From assembly GCA_029210865.1 (NCBI GenBank), contig JARGGE010000189.1, forward strand, positions 1-6,027: DNA of 6,027 nucleotides. The letters are read 5' to 3'. Origin of the DNA: Trueperaceae bacterium (GTDB lineage: Bacteria > Deinococcota > Deinococci > Deinococcales > Trueperaceae). Below, piece after piece: positions 5,208-6,027 of this stretch; the first letter of the stretch is position 1, and each line of letters begins with the position of its first letter. Both the position numbers and the translations under genes were made by a program. The notes under the pieces are model-generated. The model made no database searches. It was not told the DNA's origin and worked only from the letters and a program-made list of their open reading frames with translations.

Positions 5208-6027
5208 ATGCGACCTCTCGTGCACGCGGTCGGCACGGCGCTCCCGGCCTACCGCTACCCTCGGCCGCACGTCCGCTCGGTGATGGAGCGCTGGCTCGTC
5301 CCCGATCGGCGCACCGGCAAGGTGCTCGACCGCGTCTACGCCCAGAGCGCGATCGACGCGCGCTGGAGCGTGCTCCCGGATTTCGCGCCCGAGCCCAGCC
5401 CCCGCGACGGCGCCCTGCCGCCCCTCTACTTCGATCCCGACGGTGGCACCTTCCGCTCGCCGAGCACCGGTGAGCGGAACGCGCGTTACGCCCTGGAAGC
5501 GGGACCCCTCGCGGCCGTCGCGGCGGAGCGCGCCTTCGCGGCCGCGGGCGCCATCGTGCCGGGCGATGTCACCCACCTGGTGACGGTGTCGTGCACCGGC
5601 TTCGCCACGCCCGGCGTCGACCTGCACCTGGTCGACGCCCTCGGGCTGCGCCCCGACGTCGAGCGCACGCACGTCGGCTTCATGGGGTGCTTCGCCGCCT
5701 TCCCGGCCCTGCGGGTGGCGCGCGCCTTCTGCGCGCTCGACCCCGACGCCGTCGTCCTGATCGTCTGCGTCGAGCTCTGCACCCTGCACCTGCAGCCGCA
5801 CGCCGGCGTCGACGCCCTGCTGTCGGCGGCCGTGTTCGGCGACGGTGCGGCCGCCGCGATCGTCTCGGCGCGGCCGGCATCGGGCGACGTGCGCGCGCTG
5901 CGGCTCGAGGCGCCGTCGACCGCCGTCGCCCGCTCGGGCGTCGACGAGATGGCCTGGACGATCGGCGACCACGGGTTCGACATGACGCTCACCGCGTACG
6001 TCCCGCGGGTGCTCGAGGCCGAGACCG
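5208..6027 (+). CDS. Type III polyketide synthase (chalcone/stilbene synthase family), N-terminal part
   Basis: 273 residues are visible; the reading frame runs off the right edge, where a full-length enzyme would have about 80-120 more. Type III synthases are homodimeric, ACP-independent enzymes that extend acyl-CoA starters with malonyl-CoA and cyclise the product to pyrones, resorcinols or phloroglucinols. Diagnostic motifs are IDARWSVLPDF (49-59), VSCTGFATPGVD (127-138), nucleophile Cys161 in MGCFAAFPALR, FGDGAAA (210-216) and WTIGDHGFDM (250-259). The catalytic His and Asn lie beyond the window. The motifs resemble bacterial alkylpyrone/alkylresorcinol-type synthases more than plant chalcone synthase, which would suggest a fatty acyl starter, but this is inference. 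The ATG at 5208 is supported by the -10 box and by MRPLVHAVGTALP, the usual first strand. In many bacteria an isoprenylcysteine-methyltransferase-like or oxidoreductase partner follows; that part is not visible. Confidence 0.93.
   Translation, partial: MRPLVHAVGTALPAYRYPRPHVRSVMERWLVPDRRTGKVLDRVYAQSAIDARWSVLPDFAPEPSPRDGALPPLYFDPDGGTFRSPSTGERNARYALEAGPLAAVAAERAFAAAGAIVPGDVTHLVTVSCTGFATPGVDLHLVDALGLRPDVERTHVGFMGCFAAFPALRVARAFCALDPDAVVLIVCVELCTLHLQPHAGVDALLSAAVFGDGAAAAIVSARPASGDVRALRLEAPSTAVARSGVDEMAWTIGDHGFDMTLTAYVPRVLEAET

Noticed and set aside
4836..5972. A 378-residue minus-strand reading frame opposite the polyketide synthase
   Set aside because: Composition is His/Arg/Gly/Ala-rich with no motif, and the plus strand encodes a well-conserved enzyme there.

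Overview
The window is very GC-rich bacterial chromosome, with codon third positions almost all G or C. It carries seven genes on both strands and no mobile elements, CRISPR arrays or RNA genes that I can see. The best guess for the host is a Deinococcota bacterium, perhaps of the Trueperaceae kind. The clues are a type 2 (FMN-dependent) isopentenyl-diphosphate isomerase, a glutaredoxin-like PDO-family protein, an S8 lipoprotein protease, and leaderless promoters in which a TAnnnT -10 box sits 5-8 nt before the start codon. A high-GC actinobacterium shares several of these traits, so the assignment is an inference of moderate confidence.

Layout, left to right. (1) 1-289 (+): the C-terminal end of a rhomboid intramembrane protease. 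(2) 307-1980 (-): a complete S8 (subtilisin-like) serine protease lipoprotein, convergent with the rhomboid gene; a short inverted repeat lies across the junction. (3) 2077-3102 (+): fni, type 2 isopentenyl-diphosphate isomerase, divergent from the protease across a 96-bp gap. (4) 3108-3869 (+): a short-chain dehydrogenase/reductase-like protein lacking the YxxxK catalytic pair, with its own -10 box built into the last codons of fni. (5) 3932-4642 (+): a two-domain thioredoxin-fold protein with one CPYC active site; its -10 box is overlapped by a clean TACCCC-CAT-GGGGTA palindrome that resembles a CsoR/CstR-family operator. (6) 4555-5122 (-): a small polytopic membrane protein, apparently split by a one-nucleotide frameshift, whose 3' end overlaps gene 5. 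(7) 5208-6027 (+): the N-terminal two thirds of a type III polyketide synthase, cut by the window edge and divergent from gene 6.

How it fits together. The genes do not form one obvious pathway. fni supplies the IPP/DMAPP balance for isoprenoids and the polyketide synthase makes a polyketide or phenolic product, but nothing in the sequence links the two. The rhomboid and S8 proteins are membrane and envelope proteases. The strongest regulatory signal is the palindrome before gene 5, which suggests a thiol-redox protein controlled by a copper- or sulfide/persulfide-type repressor. All six visible gene starts lack a Shine-Dalgarno sequence and have a TAnnnT box just upstream, so leaderless transcription looks like the general mode here.
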